Shown: positions 26,141 to 36,211 of the stretch, one piece after another
Position numbering within the stretch: position 1 is the first letter of the stretch
How the letters are laid out: each line of letters begins with the position of its first letter
Source: Massilia sp. Root133
Lineage (GTDB): Bacteria > Pseudomonadota > Gammaproteobacteria > Burkholderiales > Burkholderiaceae_D
NCBI RefSeq assembly: GCF_001426525.1
Contig: NZ_LMEW01000012.1
Location: 507,841-571,840 of the forward strand
DNA length: 64,000 nt
Direction of reading: 5' to 3'
Program-made: the position numbers and the translations under genes
The notes under the pieces: generated by a model
The model's database searches: none
What the model was told of the DNA's origin: nothing
Seen by the model: only the letters and a program-made list of their open reading frames with translations

Positions 26141-26749
26141 TCAGAGTCGGGAGAGGGCGGAAACGAGGCTGCAGACGCCGTCGACGAGGACGTACGATTC
26201 GCCGGTGTGCGGGCAGACCGCCTCGCCGTTGCCGGCCGTCGGCAGCGGCAGGCGTTCGCCGAAACGGCTGATCCAGCCGACCTGGCGCGCCGGCACCCCG
26301 GCCATCAAGGCGAAGTCGGGCACGTCGTGCTTGACCACGGCGCCGGCGCCGATGAAGGCGTAGGCGCCGATCGTCGCGCCGCAGACGATGGTGGCGTTGG
26401 CGCCGATGCTGGCGCCGCGCCTGACCAGCGTGCGCCGGTAATGATCCTTGCGGACGATGCCGGAACGCGGGTTGTAGACGTTCGTGAACACCATGCTGGG
26501 GCCGCAGAACACCTCGTCCTCGAGCGTCACGGCGTCGTAGACGGAGACGTTGTTCTGGATCTTGACGCGGTCGCCGATGACGACGTCATTGCCCACGAAG
26601 ACGTTCTGGCCGAGCGAGCAGCCGGCGCCGATGCGGGCGCCGCCGCAGACATGCGAGAAGTGCCAGACCCGGGTGCCGGGTCCGAGCACGGCGCCATCGT
26701 CGACGATCGCGCTCGGGTGGATGTCCTTGCTGTCGATGGGAGCGTTCAT
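26141..26749 (-). CDS. wbpD: UDP-3-amino-sugar N-acetyltransferase (WbpD-like, left-handed beta-helix)
   Basis: A 202-residue hexapeptide-repeat acetyltransferase: repeated V/I-G-x-G turns ([32 protein letters not shown]) end in the usual cap [17 protein letters not shown]. Predicted to acetylate the 3-amino group of UDP-GlcNAc(3NH2)A with acetyl-CoA. The start at 26749 lies two bases from the WbpB-like stop. C-terminal residues [13 protein letters not shown] contain one Cys and one His but no clear metal site. Confidence 0.92.
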   Translation of the reverse strand: MNAPIDSKDIHPSAIVDDGAVLGPGTRVWHFSHVCGGARIGAGCSLGQNVFVGNDVVIGDRVKIQNNVSVYDAVTLEDEVFCGPSMVFTNVYNPRSGIVRKDHYRRTLVRRGASIGANATIVCGATIGAYAFIGAGAVVKHDVPDFALMAGVPARQVGWISRFGERLPLPTAGNGEAVCPHTGESYVLVDGVCSLVSALSRL

Positions 26750-26751
26750 GA

Positions 26752-27816
26752 TCAGTACTCCAGCGGCAGGGCCACGCGCTTGCCGTCGCGCGCCGATTTA
26801 TAGGCGGCGATCAGTACTTCGAGCGACTTCAGGCCTTCGCGTCCGTCGGTCTCGGGCTCCGCTTCGCCGCGCAGCACCTTGATCACGTTGTCGTAATACA
26901 GCGGGTGGCCAAAACCGTAGACCGAGGTGGTTTCATAGCTGGCGTCGCGTACCCTGTCGTCGTCGGGATCGGGCGTGGCGAATTCCCACTGCTGAATCTC
27001 GTTCACGGCCACCCCGCCGACGCGCACCGTGCCGTGCTCGCCCAGGATCGTGATCGACCCTTCGAGATTACGCGGATAGGTCAGCATGGTGACGTTCATC
27101 GAACCCAGGGCGCCGTTGCGCCAGCGCAGGCTGAGCACCCCGGTGTCCTCGACCTCGATGTCGCGCGCCAGGGTGGCGGTATAGGCTTGCAGGCTCTCGA
27201 CCGGGCCGACGATCCAGTCGATCAGGTCGACATAGTGGCTGGCCTGGTTCATGAAGGCGCCGCCGTCGAATTCCCAGGTGCCGCGCCATTTGGCGCTGTG
27301 GTAGTACTCGGGCGGGCGGGTCCAGAACACGTTCAGGTTGACCATGTAGATGCGGCCGAAGCGCTTCTTGTCGACGGCCTGCTTGAGAAGCTGCAGGGTG
27401 GCGTTGCGGCGATTCTGCTTGACCACGAACAGGCGTACACCGGCGGCGTCGGCCGCGGCCACCATGCGCTTGCCGTCCTCCCAGCGGGTCGCCATCGGCT
27501 TTTCCGTCATCACGTGGCGGCCGCCGTTGGCGATCTGGATCGACTGCTCGGGGTGCAGGCCCGAGGGCGTGGTGACGACGACGATGTCGGCGTCGGCGCG
27601 GCGCAGCATCTCCTGGAGGCTGGCGTAGCCTTCGGCGCCGGTCAGTCCGACCGCGCGGTCGAGCGCACGCGGGTCGACGTCGCATATGCCGACCAGCTCG
27701 GCGCGGTCCTGGTGTTTGCGCAGGGCCTCGAAGTGATTGTTGGCGATGCGGCCGCAACCGACCAGCGCGAAGCGGATCTTGCGGTCCTGGATGGGAGCAG
27801 GATAGTGGCGCATCAT
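26752..27816 (-). CDS. wbpB: UDP-GlcNAcA 3-dehydrogenase (WbpB-like, Gfo/Idh/MocA family)
   Basis: NAD-dependent sugar oxidoreductase of 354 residues. A Rossmann start ([17 protein letters not shown]) and the family motif TEKPMA are present, and the segment [17 protein letters not shown] matches the substrate domain. It is predicted to oxidise C-3 of UDP-GlcNAc uronic acid before amination by the WbpE-like enzyme. Two ATGs in tandem open the gene; the first is used. It lies nine bases after wbpA, in the pathway order. Confidence 0.92.
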   Translation of the reverse strand: MMRHYPAPIQDRKIRFALVGCGRIANNHFEALRKHQDRAELVGICDVDPRALDRAVGLTGAEGYASLQEMLRRADADIVVVTTPSGLHPEQSIQIANGGRHVMTEKPMATRWEDGKRMVAAADAAGVRLFVVKQNRRNATLQLLKQAVDKKRFGRIYMVNLNVFWTRPPEYYHSAKWRGTWEFDGGAFMNQASHYVDLIDWIVGPVESLQAYTATLARDIEVEDTGVLSLRWRNGALGSMNVTMLTYPRNLEGSITILGEHGTVRVGGVAVNEIQQWEFATPDPDDDRVRDASYETTSVYGFGHPLYYDNVIKVLRGEAEPETDGREGLKSLEVLIAAYKSARDGKRVALPLEY

Positions 27817-27824
27817 GGCGGTCC

Positions 27825-29153
27825 TCAGGCTTTCACGACGTTGGGTAGCGCGGCGAGGTAGACGCCGCGCGTGTCGACGATGAGGCTGGCGTATTGCCGT
27901 ACGAGGTCATAGTCGAAGGCGGAGTGTGCCGTGGCCAGCAGTACGACGTCATAGGACGCGATGCGCTGCGCGGTGAGTTCGACGCTCTTCAGGTCGAAGT
28001 GGTGTTCGCGCATGCGTGGAAAGACGGGCACGTGTGGATCGGCATAGTCGACGACGGCCCCTTTGTCGCGCAGGATTTCCATCAGTTCGACCGAAGGCGA
28101 TTCACGCATGTCCTCGACGTCTTTTTTGTAGGCGATGCCCAGCACCAGCACGCGGCTTCCCATCACGGCTTTTCCGCGCTGGTTGAGCGCATCCGTGAGC
28201 TTGCTGACGACCCAGTGGGGCATGTCGCTGTTGATTTCCCCGGCGAGCTCGATGAAGCGGGTGTGCAGGCCGTATTCGCGCGCTTTCCACGTCAAGTAAA
28301 ACGGGTCGATCGGGATACAGTGCCCACCGAGACCGGGACCAGGGTAATAGGGGGTGAAGCCGAACGGTTTCGTTGCGGCTGCGCGGATGACCTCGTGGAT
28401 GTCGATCTTCATGCGGTCGGCGATGATCTTCATCTCGTTGACGAGACCGATGTTGACGGCCCGGTGGATGTTCTCGAGCAGCTTGGTCAGTTCCGCCGCG
28501 CGGGTCGAACTGACCGGGACGACACGGTCGATGGCCGCGCCGTACAGGGCGATTCCCGCTTCGAGGCAGGCCGGCGTCACGCCGCCGCAGACCTTGGGTA
28601 TCGTACGGGTGTGGAAGTCGGGATTGCCCGGGTCTTCGCGTTCGGGAGAAAAGACGAGAAAGATGTCGCGTCCGATGACGAAGCTGCGCGATTCGAGGCG
28701 CGGCTTGAGTTCCTCTTCGGTGGTACCCGGGTACGTGGTGCTTTCCAGCGACAGTACCTGACCTGGCCGCATGAACGGCAGCAGGGCTTCGGTCGTCTCC
28801 AGTACGAAAGACAGGTCGGGTTCGCGATACGGGTTGAGCGGCGTCGGCACGCAGATGATCAAGGCATCCGGTTCTCCCGCGCGGGTGAAATCGGTGGTCG
28901 CTTCGAAGCCCTGGCTGCGCGCACGTGCGATGTCGGCAGCGGGGACGTGATTGATGTAGCTTTCGCCCCGGTTGAGGCGTTCGACCTTGCTCCCATCGAT
29001 GTCGATCCCGAGTACGCGGAAGCCGGCTTCGGCATAGCGTAGCGTCAGTGGCAGGCCCACGTAGCCCAGGCCGATAATGCCAATGAGGGCAGTGCGCTCA
29101 CTCAGACGGGCAGTGAGTTGTTCGAGATAAGCCGGTTTGCTTTCGTCACGCAT
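27825..29153 (-). CDS. wbpA: UDP-N-acetylglucosamine 6-dehydrogenase (WbpA-like)
   Basis: UDP-sugar 6-dehydrogenase of 442 residues; oxidises UDP-GlcNAc to the uronic acid in two NAD-linked steps. It has the dinucleotide motif [12 protein letters not shown], then [23 protein letters not shown], the lysine region [16 protein letters not shown], and the catalytic cysteine in [13 protein letters not shown]. First committed step of the ManNAc(3NAc)A pathway encoded downstream. It is 51 bases after the wbpM-like stop. Confidence 0.93.
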   Translation of the reverse strand: MRDESKPAYLEQLTARLSERTALIGIIGLGYVGLPLTLRYAEAGFRVLGIDIDGSKVERLNRGESYINHVPAADIARARSQGFEATTDFTRAGEPDALIICVPTPLNPYREPDLSFVLETTEALLPFMRPGQVLSLESTTYPGTTEEELKPRLESRSFVIGRDIFLVFSPEREDPGNPDFHTRTIPKVCGGVTPACLEAGIALYGAAIDRVVPVSSTRAAELTKLLENIHRAVNIGLVNEMKIIADRMKIDIHEVIRAAATKPFGFTPYYPGPGLGGHCIPIDPFYLTWKAREYGLHTRFIELAGEINSDMPHWVVSKLTDALNQRGKAVMGSRVLVLGIAYKKDVEDMRESPSVELMEILRDKGAVVDYADPHVPVFPRMREHHFDLKSVELTAQRIASYDVVLLATAHSAFDYDLVRQYASLIVDTRGVYLAALPNVVKA

Positions 29154-29204
29154 GTGGGTCCTCGCCGAACTGGTTGGGTAAAAGGGGCGTTCCGGTTGCC
29201 GCGC

Positions 29205-31211
29205 CTAGATCCGGAACGGCACGAATTTCTTGATCAGGGCCAGCCGTTCCTGCGGCGCAGCGATGGGTGTCGGCGCGGCCACGGCCGGTGCCGGGGCGGG
29301 GGCCGGTGCGGCCCCTTCGGCATGCCGGCCGGGGTTGTACTCGGTCACGATGGCCTTGACCATGCCTTCGATCAGGCCGCGTTCATGCGTGTCGCAGGCC
29401 ATCATGAGACAGTTGATGAAGGTGTCCAGCACGCTCGGCCGCAAGGCGTTCTCTTTCATGCGCATGATGCGCGGATGTTCGCTTGGGAAGACAACGCCGT
29501 CGGTCAGCAATTCCTCTTGCAGTTTCTCGCCGGGGAAGAGGCCGACATAGTTGATCTCGACATCCCCGCCCGAATTCTGCGGCGTCTTCTCGGTCAGGCC
29601 GGACAAGGCGATCAGCGTCCGTGCGAGGTCCAGGATACGTACGGGCTCGCCCATGTCGAGCACGAACACGTCGCCGCCCTTTGCCATCGCCCCTGCCTGG
29701 ATCACCAGTTGGGCCGCCTCAGGAATCAGCATGAAGTAGCGCGATACGTCGGGGTGCGTGATGGTGACCGGGCCGCCCCGTGCGATCTGGCGCTGGAACA
29801 GCGGAATCACCGAACCCGACGACCCCAGCACATTCCCGAAGCGAACCATGCAGAACGTCGTGTCCGTGCCGGGCCGCGCGGCCGCTGCCTGAAAGATGAG
29901 TTCGGCGATGCGCTTGCTGGCGCCCATGATGTTGGTCGGACGCACCGCCTTGTCGCTCGAAATCAGCACGCAGGTTTCGACACCGTGTCTTGCGGCCTGT
30001 GTGGCGATCACCTGGGCGCCCATCACGTTGTTGCGCAGGCCTTCGACGATATTCGTTTCCACAAGAGGAACGTGCTTGTACGCGGCGGCGTGGTAGATGG
30101 TGTCGACGCGGTTGTCGCGCAGGATGCGTTCGATCAGGTCCGCATTACAGACCGAGCCGAGATGGGCGTCCACGGGGACGTCGGGGAAGCGATTGGCCAT
30201 CTCCTGGCGGACTGTGTACAAGGCAAATTCGGAGTGGTCGAGCAGATGCAGCCGGCTTGGCCTCAAGGTGGCGATCTGGCGGCAGAGTTCGCTGCCAATG
30301 GAGCCGCCTGCGCCCGTGACCATGACGTTTTTTGCGCGTACGCAGAGCGCAAACAGGTCGAGGCGCGGCGGCACGGGCGCGCGGCCGAGAAGGTCTTCGA
30401 ACTTCAGGTCGCGGATGCTCTCGCGCGGCGTGACCTTGTCGTCGGCCAGGTCGACGAGACGGCTCAGGATCTTGGTCGTGATACCGGCCTGGGCCAGCCG
30501 CTGCATGATGTCGCGCAGGCGGCCGGGCGCCACGGCCGGGATGGCGATCACGATCGAGCGGATACCCATTGCATTGACCGTTTCCACCAGACGATCGGTG
30601 GGAAAAACGCGGAGGCCGCCGATGGTGCGTTCACTGAGGGCGCGTTTGTCATCGAAAAAGCAGACAGGGCGATATTCGTCGCTGTTGCGCATCGTCTGCG
30701 CCAGCTGCGCCCCGGATTCCCCGGCGCCGTAGATTGCCACCACTTCCGACGTGCCGCGCTGGTTCCCGTTCAGGTTACGCAGCAGATTGCGCACACCGAT
30801 GCGCGATGCAACGACATACGAAAAAGCGATAAACCAATAAATGGCCAAGGCACTGCGTGGAAAATTTGCTTCGTTCACAGAAAACGTGATGGTGTATGCG
30901 CAGAGAACGGCAATCGCCAATGCCAGGCCTGTCGCGCTCAATAAACGCTGGTCGATGAAACGAATCACGGCGCGATAAAGATCCGAAATGGAGAACGCCG
31001 CTATCGTGACGATTGCTACGAGAACATAAGAACCCGGCCCGAAATGGGAGGCGAGTCTCAAATCGCCGCCGCGCAGGAGCATCGCGCCCAGGAAACAAAA
31101 CGGCAGCGCGATCAGGTCGGCCGTGATCATCAGCGCGATTTTCGACGTGCGATGCAGGGACACCATCCGGGAGCAGATTCGACGAACGAATACTTGGTTG
31201 AGCTTGGCCAT
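29205..31211 (-). CDS. wbpM: UDP-N-acetylglucosamine 4,6-dehydratase, membrane WbpM/CapD type
   Basis: A 668-residue protein with four N-terminal membrane segments (within about residues 25-140), a CoA-binding-like linker (VAIYGAGESGAQLAQ) and a cytosolic extended-SDR domain (MVTGAGGSIGSELCRQIA). The active site reads ISSDKAVRPTNIMGASKR. Met stands where most SDRs have the catalytic Tyr (MxxxK), the SMK form known for WbpM and PglF. It gives UDP-4-keto-6-deoxy-GlcNAc, precursor of QuiNAc, FucNAc or bacillosamine-type sugars. First gene of the - strand operon; a 55-residue Pro/Ala-rich tail (PAPAPAVAAPTP) ends the protein. Confidence 0.92.
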   Translation of the reverse strand: MAKLNQVFVRRICSRMVSLHRTSKIALMITADLIALPFCFLGAMLLRGGDLRLASHFGPGSYVLVAIVTIAAFSISDLYRAVIRFIDQRLLSATGLALAIAVLCAYTITFSVNEANFPRSALAIYWFIAFSYVVASRIGVRNLLRNLNGNQRGTSEVVAIYGAGESGAQLAQTMRNSDEYRPVCFFDDKRALSERTIGGLRVFPTDRLVETVNAMGIRSIVIAIPAVAPGRLRDIMQRLAQAGITTKILSRLVDLADDKVTPRESIRDLKFEDLLGRAPVPPRLDLFALCVRAKNVMVTGAGGSIGSELCRQIATLRPSRLHLLDHSEFALYTVRQEMANRFPDVPVDAHLGSVCNADLIERILRDNRVDTIYHAAAYKHVPLVETNIVEGLRNNVMGAQVIATQAARHGVETCVLISSDKAVRPTNIMGASKRIAELIFQAAAARPGTDTTFCMVRFGNVLGSSGSVIPLFQRQIARGGPVTITHPDVSRYFMLIPEAAQLVIQAGAMAKGGDVFVLDMGEPVRILDLARTLIALSGLTEKTPQNSGGDVEINYVGLFPGEKLQEELLTDGVVFPSEHPRIMRMKENALRPSVLDTFINCLMMACDTHERGLIEGMVKAIVTEYNPGRHAEGAAPAPAPAPAVAAPTPIAAPQERLALIKKFVPFRI

Positions 31212-31553
31212 GATTCTGAAGCATTGCGTGAGTTAATGAATGCAAACTTCCAAAGTTTGAAACAAGCACTGGTATCCCGGAAAGGCGAAGTCAGACTTAT
31301 ATTTATTCGCGGATAAATTGTCGTTTGTTATTCTGATGAGCAGGTCTATTTATTATCTCGATACACATCGATAAAGATTTGACCATGCTCAACCGGGAAT
31401 AGGGAATTCTTTTCGGAATCCATAAGCGATAACATTGGGAAATTAATTCAAAGAATATTTCCCATTATTTTCTAATTGGAATTCGCGCCGATTCAAAACG
31501 TAATGCGGGGGACTGCCAGGCGGAAGGCGGCAATGAAGGGGGAGTGAAAGAGG
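31212..31553 (-). promoter_or_regulatory. AT-rich region upstream of the wbpM operon
   Basis: Gap of about 340 bases without a plausible gene. It is AT-rich relative to its flanks and must hold the promoter of the - strand sugar operon. A perfect 7-bp dyad CAAACTT-CCA-AAGTTTG lies at 31243-31259, 31 bases before the wbpM start, similar to the dyad ahead of the beta-helix gene at 7235. No reliable -35/-10 pair could be chosen by eye. Confidence 0.45.
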
Positions 31554-31577
31554 GCGTCCATCACGGGTGATGGACGC
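31554..31577 (-). terminator. Terminator of the DUF1460-type gene
   Basis: Perfect 10-bp arms GCGTCCATCA / TGATGGACGC with a four-base loop, 15 bases after the stop codon of the - strand gene at 31592, followed on that strand by a CTCTTTC tract. Confidence 0.75.
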
Positions 31578-31591
31578 GGTGGAGGCGGGAT

Positions 31592-32572
31592 TCAGGCGCC
31601 GGCCGGACGGCCCGGGCGCGGCTGCGGTGCCATCGGCGGCACTACCATGTCGTCGTTCAGGCGGAGGAACTTGAAGCCGGCGAGCACCTGGCCGTTCTTG
31701 CCCGCCTGGCGGTTGCGTTCCTCGCGCGCGGCGGCGCGGGCGATGTAGGACTCGAAGGTTTCCTCGCGCACCTGCGGCTCGGAGGAATGGAGGAAGTGGC
31801 GCTCGCCGTCCGGACCGAGCACGACGAGCCCTACGTGCGAAGCCCAGTACTGGCCGTCGCGCGTCGAGATCACGTTGACGAGATCGCCTTCGCGCAGCTG
31901 GCCCGCGATGGCCGCCACGCGGTCCTTCGCCACGTAGGCCTGGCGGCTTGTCTCGACGGGGATGCTGGCGTCCGTGTGGTGCCGCGTCTTGAGGAAGCGG
32001 GCGCGGTCGATCGTCATCGTGTACGCCGGGCCATCCGGGCCGGCCAGGTCGGCGCTGATGTCCGTCACGAGCCAGCGGTTCGCCACGTTCCAGTCCATCT
32101 CCGTGTAGTGGTTGCGCGTGGCCACGCCGATGACGCCGTCGCGGTAGCGGATGCGCTGCAGCATCCAGAAGAATTCTTCCCACGACTGCGACAGGGCCAT
32201 CGCGTAGGTGTGTTCCGCGAACACGACGCAGTCGCTGTGATCCAGGCTGAACATCGGCAGGTCGTCATGAACCTGGTAGGGGAACTCGCCCAGCAGGTTC
32301 AGGCGATACGGCTGGCCGAGGTTCTTGCGGCCGATGGCGGCGATGCGCTTGCGCAGGTCGGGCTCGGCCTCGTGCACCCAGGCGATGTAACGGCCCGCTT
32401 CGACGGGGTGCATGCGGTACAGGGGCTTGGCCAGGATCGCGTCGAGCGGTTCGGTGGCCGCCGTTTGCGCAACCGCGACCGCATCGGCGGCGGGCGGCAC
32501 GGCGGGCGGCGTCGCGCAGCCGGCAACGAGTATGGAAAGCAGGAGCGCGGGCAGCGCGCGGACAGGACGCAT
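31592..32572 (-). CDS. DUF1460-type N-acetylmuramoyl-L-alanine amidase-like lipoprotein
   Basis: A 326-residue protein with a lipoprotein signal (ALLLSILVAGC). SLDHSDCVVFAEHTYAMAL gives a probable catalytic Cys. HVGLVVLGPDGERHFLHSS gives the His region, as in NlpC/P60-like DUF1460 proteins that act on murein peptides or amide bonds. The natural substrate is not known. The start at 32572 follows the lipoprotein signal; the frame is open 20 residues further. It stands alone, with its own terminator, divergent from the TonB receptor. Confidence 0.8.
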   Translation of the reverse strand: MRPVRALPALLLSILVAGCATPPAVPPAADAVAVAQTAATEPLDAILAKPLYRMHPVEAGRYIAWVHEAEPDLRKRIAAIGRKNLGQPYRLNLLGEFPYQVHDDLPMFSLDHSDCVVFAEHTYAMALSQSWEEFFWMLQRIRYRDGVIGVATRNHYTEMDWNVANRWLVTDISADLAGPDGPAYTMTIDRARFLKTRHHTDASIPVETSRQAYVAKDRVAAIAGQLREGDLVNVISTRDGQYWASHVGLVVLGPDGERHFLHSSEPQVREETFESYIARAAAREERNRQAGKNGQVLAGFKFLRLNDDMVVPPMAPQPRPGRPAGA

Positions 32573-32764
32573 GGCGGGTCTCGATGGATAAAACGCTACG
32601 CTAACCCGGCCGGCCGGAGCCGTCAAAAACAAATTGCAGTCCGAGCATTCCTTTTAGTTATAGATTCTTCAACAGTAATCATTATCCAACGACTTTGTCA
32701 TCGTCAATACTGAGCGCGAGACCGGGAAACACCGGCCCCGACGATGACTACAGAGGAGAGAGAA

Positions 32765-35713
32765 ATGTTGAAGCAGAAGCCGCTCGCGGCCGCTGTCGCA
32801 TTGGCATGGCTGGGCGTGGCGGGTACGCCCGCGCTGGCCCAGAACGACGCCGGCAGCACGCAGATGCAAACGGTCGAAGTGACGGGCATCCGTGCGTCGA
32901 TGGCGAAGTCGCTGGCCGTCAAGCGCGATGCCACCGCCAACGTCGAAGTGATCACCGCCGAGGACGTGGGCAAGATGCCGGACAAGAACCTGGCCGATTC
33001 GCTGCAGCGCCTGCCCGGCGTGGCGGTGCGCACCGACTACGACGAAGCGGAAAAGGTGGCGATGCGCGGCACCAATCCGGACATGTCGCTGATCGTGTTC
33101 AACGGCCACGCGGTGAGCAGCGGCGACTGGTACATCGCCGACCAGGCATCGAGCAGCCGTTCCACGAGCCTGTCCCTGATGCCGTCGTCGGTGCTGAACC
33201 AGGCCATCGTGTACAAGACGTCGCAGGCGAACATCGTCGACGGCGGCCTCGCGGGCACCATCAACGTCACGACGCGCAAACCCCTGGCGCAGAAGGAGCG
33301 CCTGTCGGGCGTGGCCAGCGTCGGCGCCAGCTACGCGACCCTGCCCGGCAAGACGGCGCCCGACCTGAACGCGTCCGTGAACTGGAAGAACGAGGCGGGC
33401 ACGTTCGGCTTCATCCTGCAGGGCTTCGCGGAAAAGCGCTACATCCGCCGCGACTCCGCGTCGCGCCTCGCGTACGGCACGAGCAGCGGCTGGGACGTCA
33501 TCAACACGACCACCATGAAGGGCATCACGGACGCGTCGCTGACCGGCAGCGGCTACAAGGCCGCCGACCTGAACGGGGTGCGCCTGCCCGGTTCGATGAG
33601 CACGGAATTCGTCGAGGGCGTGCGCGACCGCAAGGGCGGCATGTTCTCGCTCGAGTTCAAGCCGAACCAGGACGTCGACGTCACGGTGACGGGCTTCACG
33701 TCGACGCTGAAGGCGCCGAACTACGGTCGCCTGAAGGCCGGCGCCATGTACAGCATGCTGCTCGGTAAAGCGTCGCTGGCCGACGGCGCCACCGGCGCGA
33801 CGGCGCCGAACACCGTGGGCGCCCAGGGCCAGCAGGTGTTCGCGTCGATCCGCAACCCCGTCATCGTCACCGAGACGACGATGTACGGCGACCAGCTGCG
33901 CGTGCTGAAAAGCGCCGACATCATGTTCCCCGACGGGACGCCGCCCCAATACATCGGCAATTCGGAAGGCTTTTACCGCCAAGGCGCGCGTGCCACCAGT
34001 TCCTTTCTCGACCTGGACGGCAAGTGGCGCGTGAACCAGGACCTCACGCTGAAGACGCTGCTGTCGACGACGCGCGGCGTCGGCAAGACGGACTACGACC
34101 AGGGCCTGACCTATGCGAGCTTCGGCACGGGCGTGTCGTACGCGCTGGCCGGCGTCGACAACGCGCCGTACGTGAAGTACTACGGCACCGGCGCCAGGCC
34201 CGACCAGCTGGTGGTGCGGACGATCTCCGGCCTGAAGACGACGGACCGCGAGACGAGCGGCCAGGTCGACGGCGAATGGCGCGTCGACAAGGGCTGGGTC
34301 CAGTCGGTCGAAGGCGGCGTGCGCTACGCCGACCACCACCGCGACAGCGCGCGCCGCTACCCGGCCTATCACAACCGCGACATCACGATCGGCGCGCCGA
34401 CCGGCACGATTCCGTGGCCGTCCGACTTCGGCGCCGGTCTCGACGGCCCGGCCGGCTGGGACAACACGGGCTATACGTTCGACCCCGCCGTGCTGATGGC
34501 ATACTTCCAGGGCGCGACGAAGGCGACGAGCGACCAGTACGAGCGCCGCATCGCGTCCGAACTGCACATGCGCGAACGACAGGGTGCGGCCTATGTGATG
34601 GCCAACCTGGAGGGCGAGCGCTGGTCCGGCAACGTGGGCCTGCGCTTCGTGCAGACGCGTATCAACGCCGACATCCCGACGCCGATTCCGGCCGGCGTCT
34701 GCCTGCGTGCCGCACCCGGCCAGCCGGCGATTCCATGCGCGGCCTATCCGGATGCGATCACGACGTCGGGAGAGGTGCAGCCGGTCTACGACAACGAGCC
34801 CTTCAAGAACAACACGGGCAACACCTACTACTTCATCAAGACGGACCGCCGCTTCAACAACTGGCTGCCCAGCATGAACGTGCGCTACGAGCTGACGAAG
34901 GACCAGATCCTGCGCTTCGGCGCGAGCCGCACGGTGGGCCGCCAGAACTACAACCTGCTCGGCGCCGGCTTCGGCTCCCCGACGTGCGATGCACAGGGGT
35001 GCCGCGTGACGGGCCCGAACCCGGACATCAAGCCGCTCACGTCGGACAACCTCGACGCGTCGTGGGCGTGGTATTTCTCGCGCCGCTCGATGGTGGGCGT
35101 GGACCTGTTCTACTCGCGCATCCAGGGTTATGCGAAGACCGGCACCACGGGCGGCGCCACGATCGACCTGTGGGATTCGGCGGCGCAGGCGATGAAGACG
35201 TACACGGTCCAGACGTCGGAGCAGCAGGGGGCGCACATCGCCGGCCTCGAACTGTCGTACGAACAACCGTTCGGCACGACGGGCTTCGGCTTCACCAGCA
35301 ACATCAGCCGCGCGCACACGAAGGTCGACGACGGCCGGCCGATGGTCGGCGCGTCCGAATGGGCCGCGAACCTGGGCGGCTATTTCGAGAACGACAAGGT
35401 GTCGCTGCGCCTCGTCGCGAACTACCGCAGCGAATACGTGAACAGCTCCACGGCGCCCGCGCCGACGGCCAACAGCCAGGGCCTGTACAGCGTCAACGGC
35501 GTATTGATGCCGACGGCGCCGACGATGGCCGCGCCGGTGACGACGCTGGCCTTCAACGCCAGCGTCAACCTCACGCCGCAGTTGCTGCTCACGTTCGATG
35601 CGACGAACCTGACCAATGCGAAGCGCGCCTACTATCGTTACAGCGAGGAGGAGCAGCAGAAGCTGGACGTCAGCGGCCGCCAGTTCTATGTGAACCTGAA
35701 ATATCGTTTCTGA
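32765..35713 (+). CDS. TonB-dependent outer-membrane receptor (Caulobacter/Xanthomonas type)
   Basis: A 982-residue protein with signal peptide (cleavage near PALAQ). A plug domain begins VEVTGIRASMAKSLAVKRDA and VITAEDVGKMPDKNLADSLQRLPGV, shortened here; this lead is typical of the large TonB receptors linked to oligosaccharide uptake. A 22-strand barrel follows, ending FYVNLKYRF with the aromatic C-terminus required for outer-membrane insertion. GGAGAG before ATG 32765 supports the start. No glycosidase, sensor or inner-membrane transporter is adjacent, so the ligand is not known; energy could come from the TonB/TolA-like protein at 5097 or another system. Confidence 0.92.
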   Translation: MLKQKPLAAAVALAWLGVAGTPALAQNDAGSTQMQTVEVTGIRASMAKSLAVKRDATANVEVITAEDVGKMPDKNLADSLQRLPGVAVRTDYDEAEKVAMRGTNPDMSLIVFNGHAVSSGDWYIADQASSSRSTSLSLMPSSVLNQAIVYKTSQANIVDGGLAGTINVTTRKPLAQKERLSGVASVGASYATLPGKTAPDLNASVNWKNEAGTFGFILQGFAEKRYIRRDSASRLAYGTSSGWDVINTTTMKGITDASLTGSGYKAADLNGVRLPGSMSTEFVEGVRDRKGGMFSLEFKPNQDVDVTVTGFTSTLKAPNYGRLKAGAMYSMLLGKASLADGATGATAPNTVGAQGQQVFASIRNPVIVTETTMYGDQLRVLKSADIMFPDGTPPQYIGNSEGFYRQGARATSSFLDLDGKWRVNQDLTLKTLLSTTRGVGKTDYDQGLTYASFGTGVSYALAGVDNAPYVKYYGTGARPDQLVVRTISGLKTTDRETSGQVDGEWRVDKGWVQSVEGGVRYADHHRDSARRYPAYHNRDITIGAPTGTIPWPSDFGAGLDGPAGWDNTGYTFDPAVLMAYFQGATKATSDQYERRIASELHMRERQGAAYVMANLEGERWSGNVGLRFVQTRINADIPTPIPAGVCLRAAPGQPAIPCAAYPDAITTSGEVQPVYDNEPFKNNTGNTYYFIKTDRRFNNWLPSMNVRYELTKDQILRFGASRTVGRQNYNLLGAGFGSPTCDAQGCRVTGPNPDIKPLTSDNLDASWAWYFSRRSMVGVDLFYSRIQGYAKTGTTGGATIDLWDSAAQAMKTYTVQTSEQQGAHIAGLELSYEQPFGTTGFGFTSNISRAHTKVDDGRPMVGASEWAANLGGYFENDKVSLRLVANYRSEYVNSSTAPAPTANSQGLYSVNGVLMPTAPTMAAPVTTLAFNASVNLTPQLLLTFDATNLTNAKRAYYRYSEEEQQKLDVSGRQFYVNLKYRF

Positions 35714-35735
35714 CGTTGTCGCCGACAGGCGCAAG

Positions 35736-35755
35736 GGGGCTGCGGCCCCGTTTTT
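35736..35755 (+). terminator. Terminator after the TonB receptor
   Basis: GGGGC-TGCG-GCCCC hairpin followed by GTTTTT, 22 bases after the stop codon. Confidence 0.85.
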
Positions 35756-36009
35756 ATTGCATTTCTTGTTGCCGCGTAGGTCTCGTTGAAGATGGCCTGT
35801 AGGACTGGAACTCATGGGGACGCACAGTGTGCGGCATCTAACGGTTGCGACCCCGTTGGATTCGCTACGATGGAGGCGTCGAGTGAGGCACCAAGCGATC
35901 TTCCGCAGGTGGCCAACCACCTCGACAGGTCAGCCGGTCGCCTCGAGGACCGGCACCAATTTCGAAGCCGGCGATGAACGCGCCGGCTTCAACGGAAGCG
36001 GAGGTTGCC
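35756..36009. other. Intergenic region without recognised gene
   Basis: About 250 bases between the receptor terminator and two small genes. Possible promoter for the small genes; no conserved element was recognised. An in-frame ATG at 35974 could add 12 residues to the first small protein, but the better ribosome-binding site lies at the ATG at 36010. Confidence 0.4.
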
Positions 36010-36177
36010 ATGACCACGACGACGACGAACCATCCCCCCAAGCATCTCGTGCGCGAGTACCTCGAGCGGCGTTCGAAAGATCCGAAACCGCCGCCGACGC
36101 CGGAAGAAATCCGGCGCCAGCTGGGGTGGGGCATGCTGATGCCGTCGGACGACCGGATCGGCACCTCCCGCTCCTGA
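36010..36177 (+). CDS. Small uncharacterised protein (55 aa)
   Basis: Not recognised. A hydrophilic 55-residue protein with a basic and Pro-rich centre (HLVREYLERRSKDPKPPP) and an ending GWGMLMPSDDR. GGAGG precedes ATG 36010 by five bases. No membrane segment, no Cys. It is followed after 34 bases by another tiny basic gene with an equally good ribosome-binding site, so both are probably real and co-transcribed. Confidence 0.6.
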   Translation: MTTTTTNHPPKHLVREYLERRSKDPKPPPTPEEIRRQLGWGMLMPSDDRIGTSRS

Positions 36178-36211
36178 ACCAGTTTCACCGTCACCGAACA
36201 GGAGAAGCATC

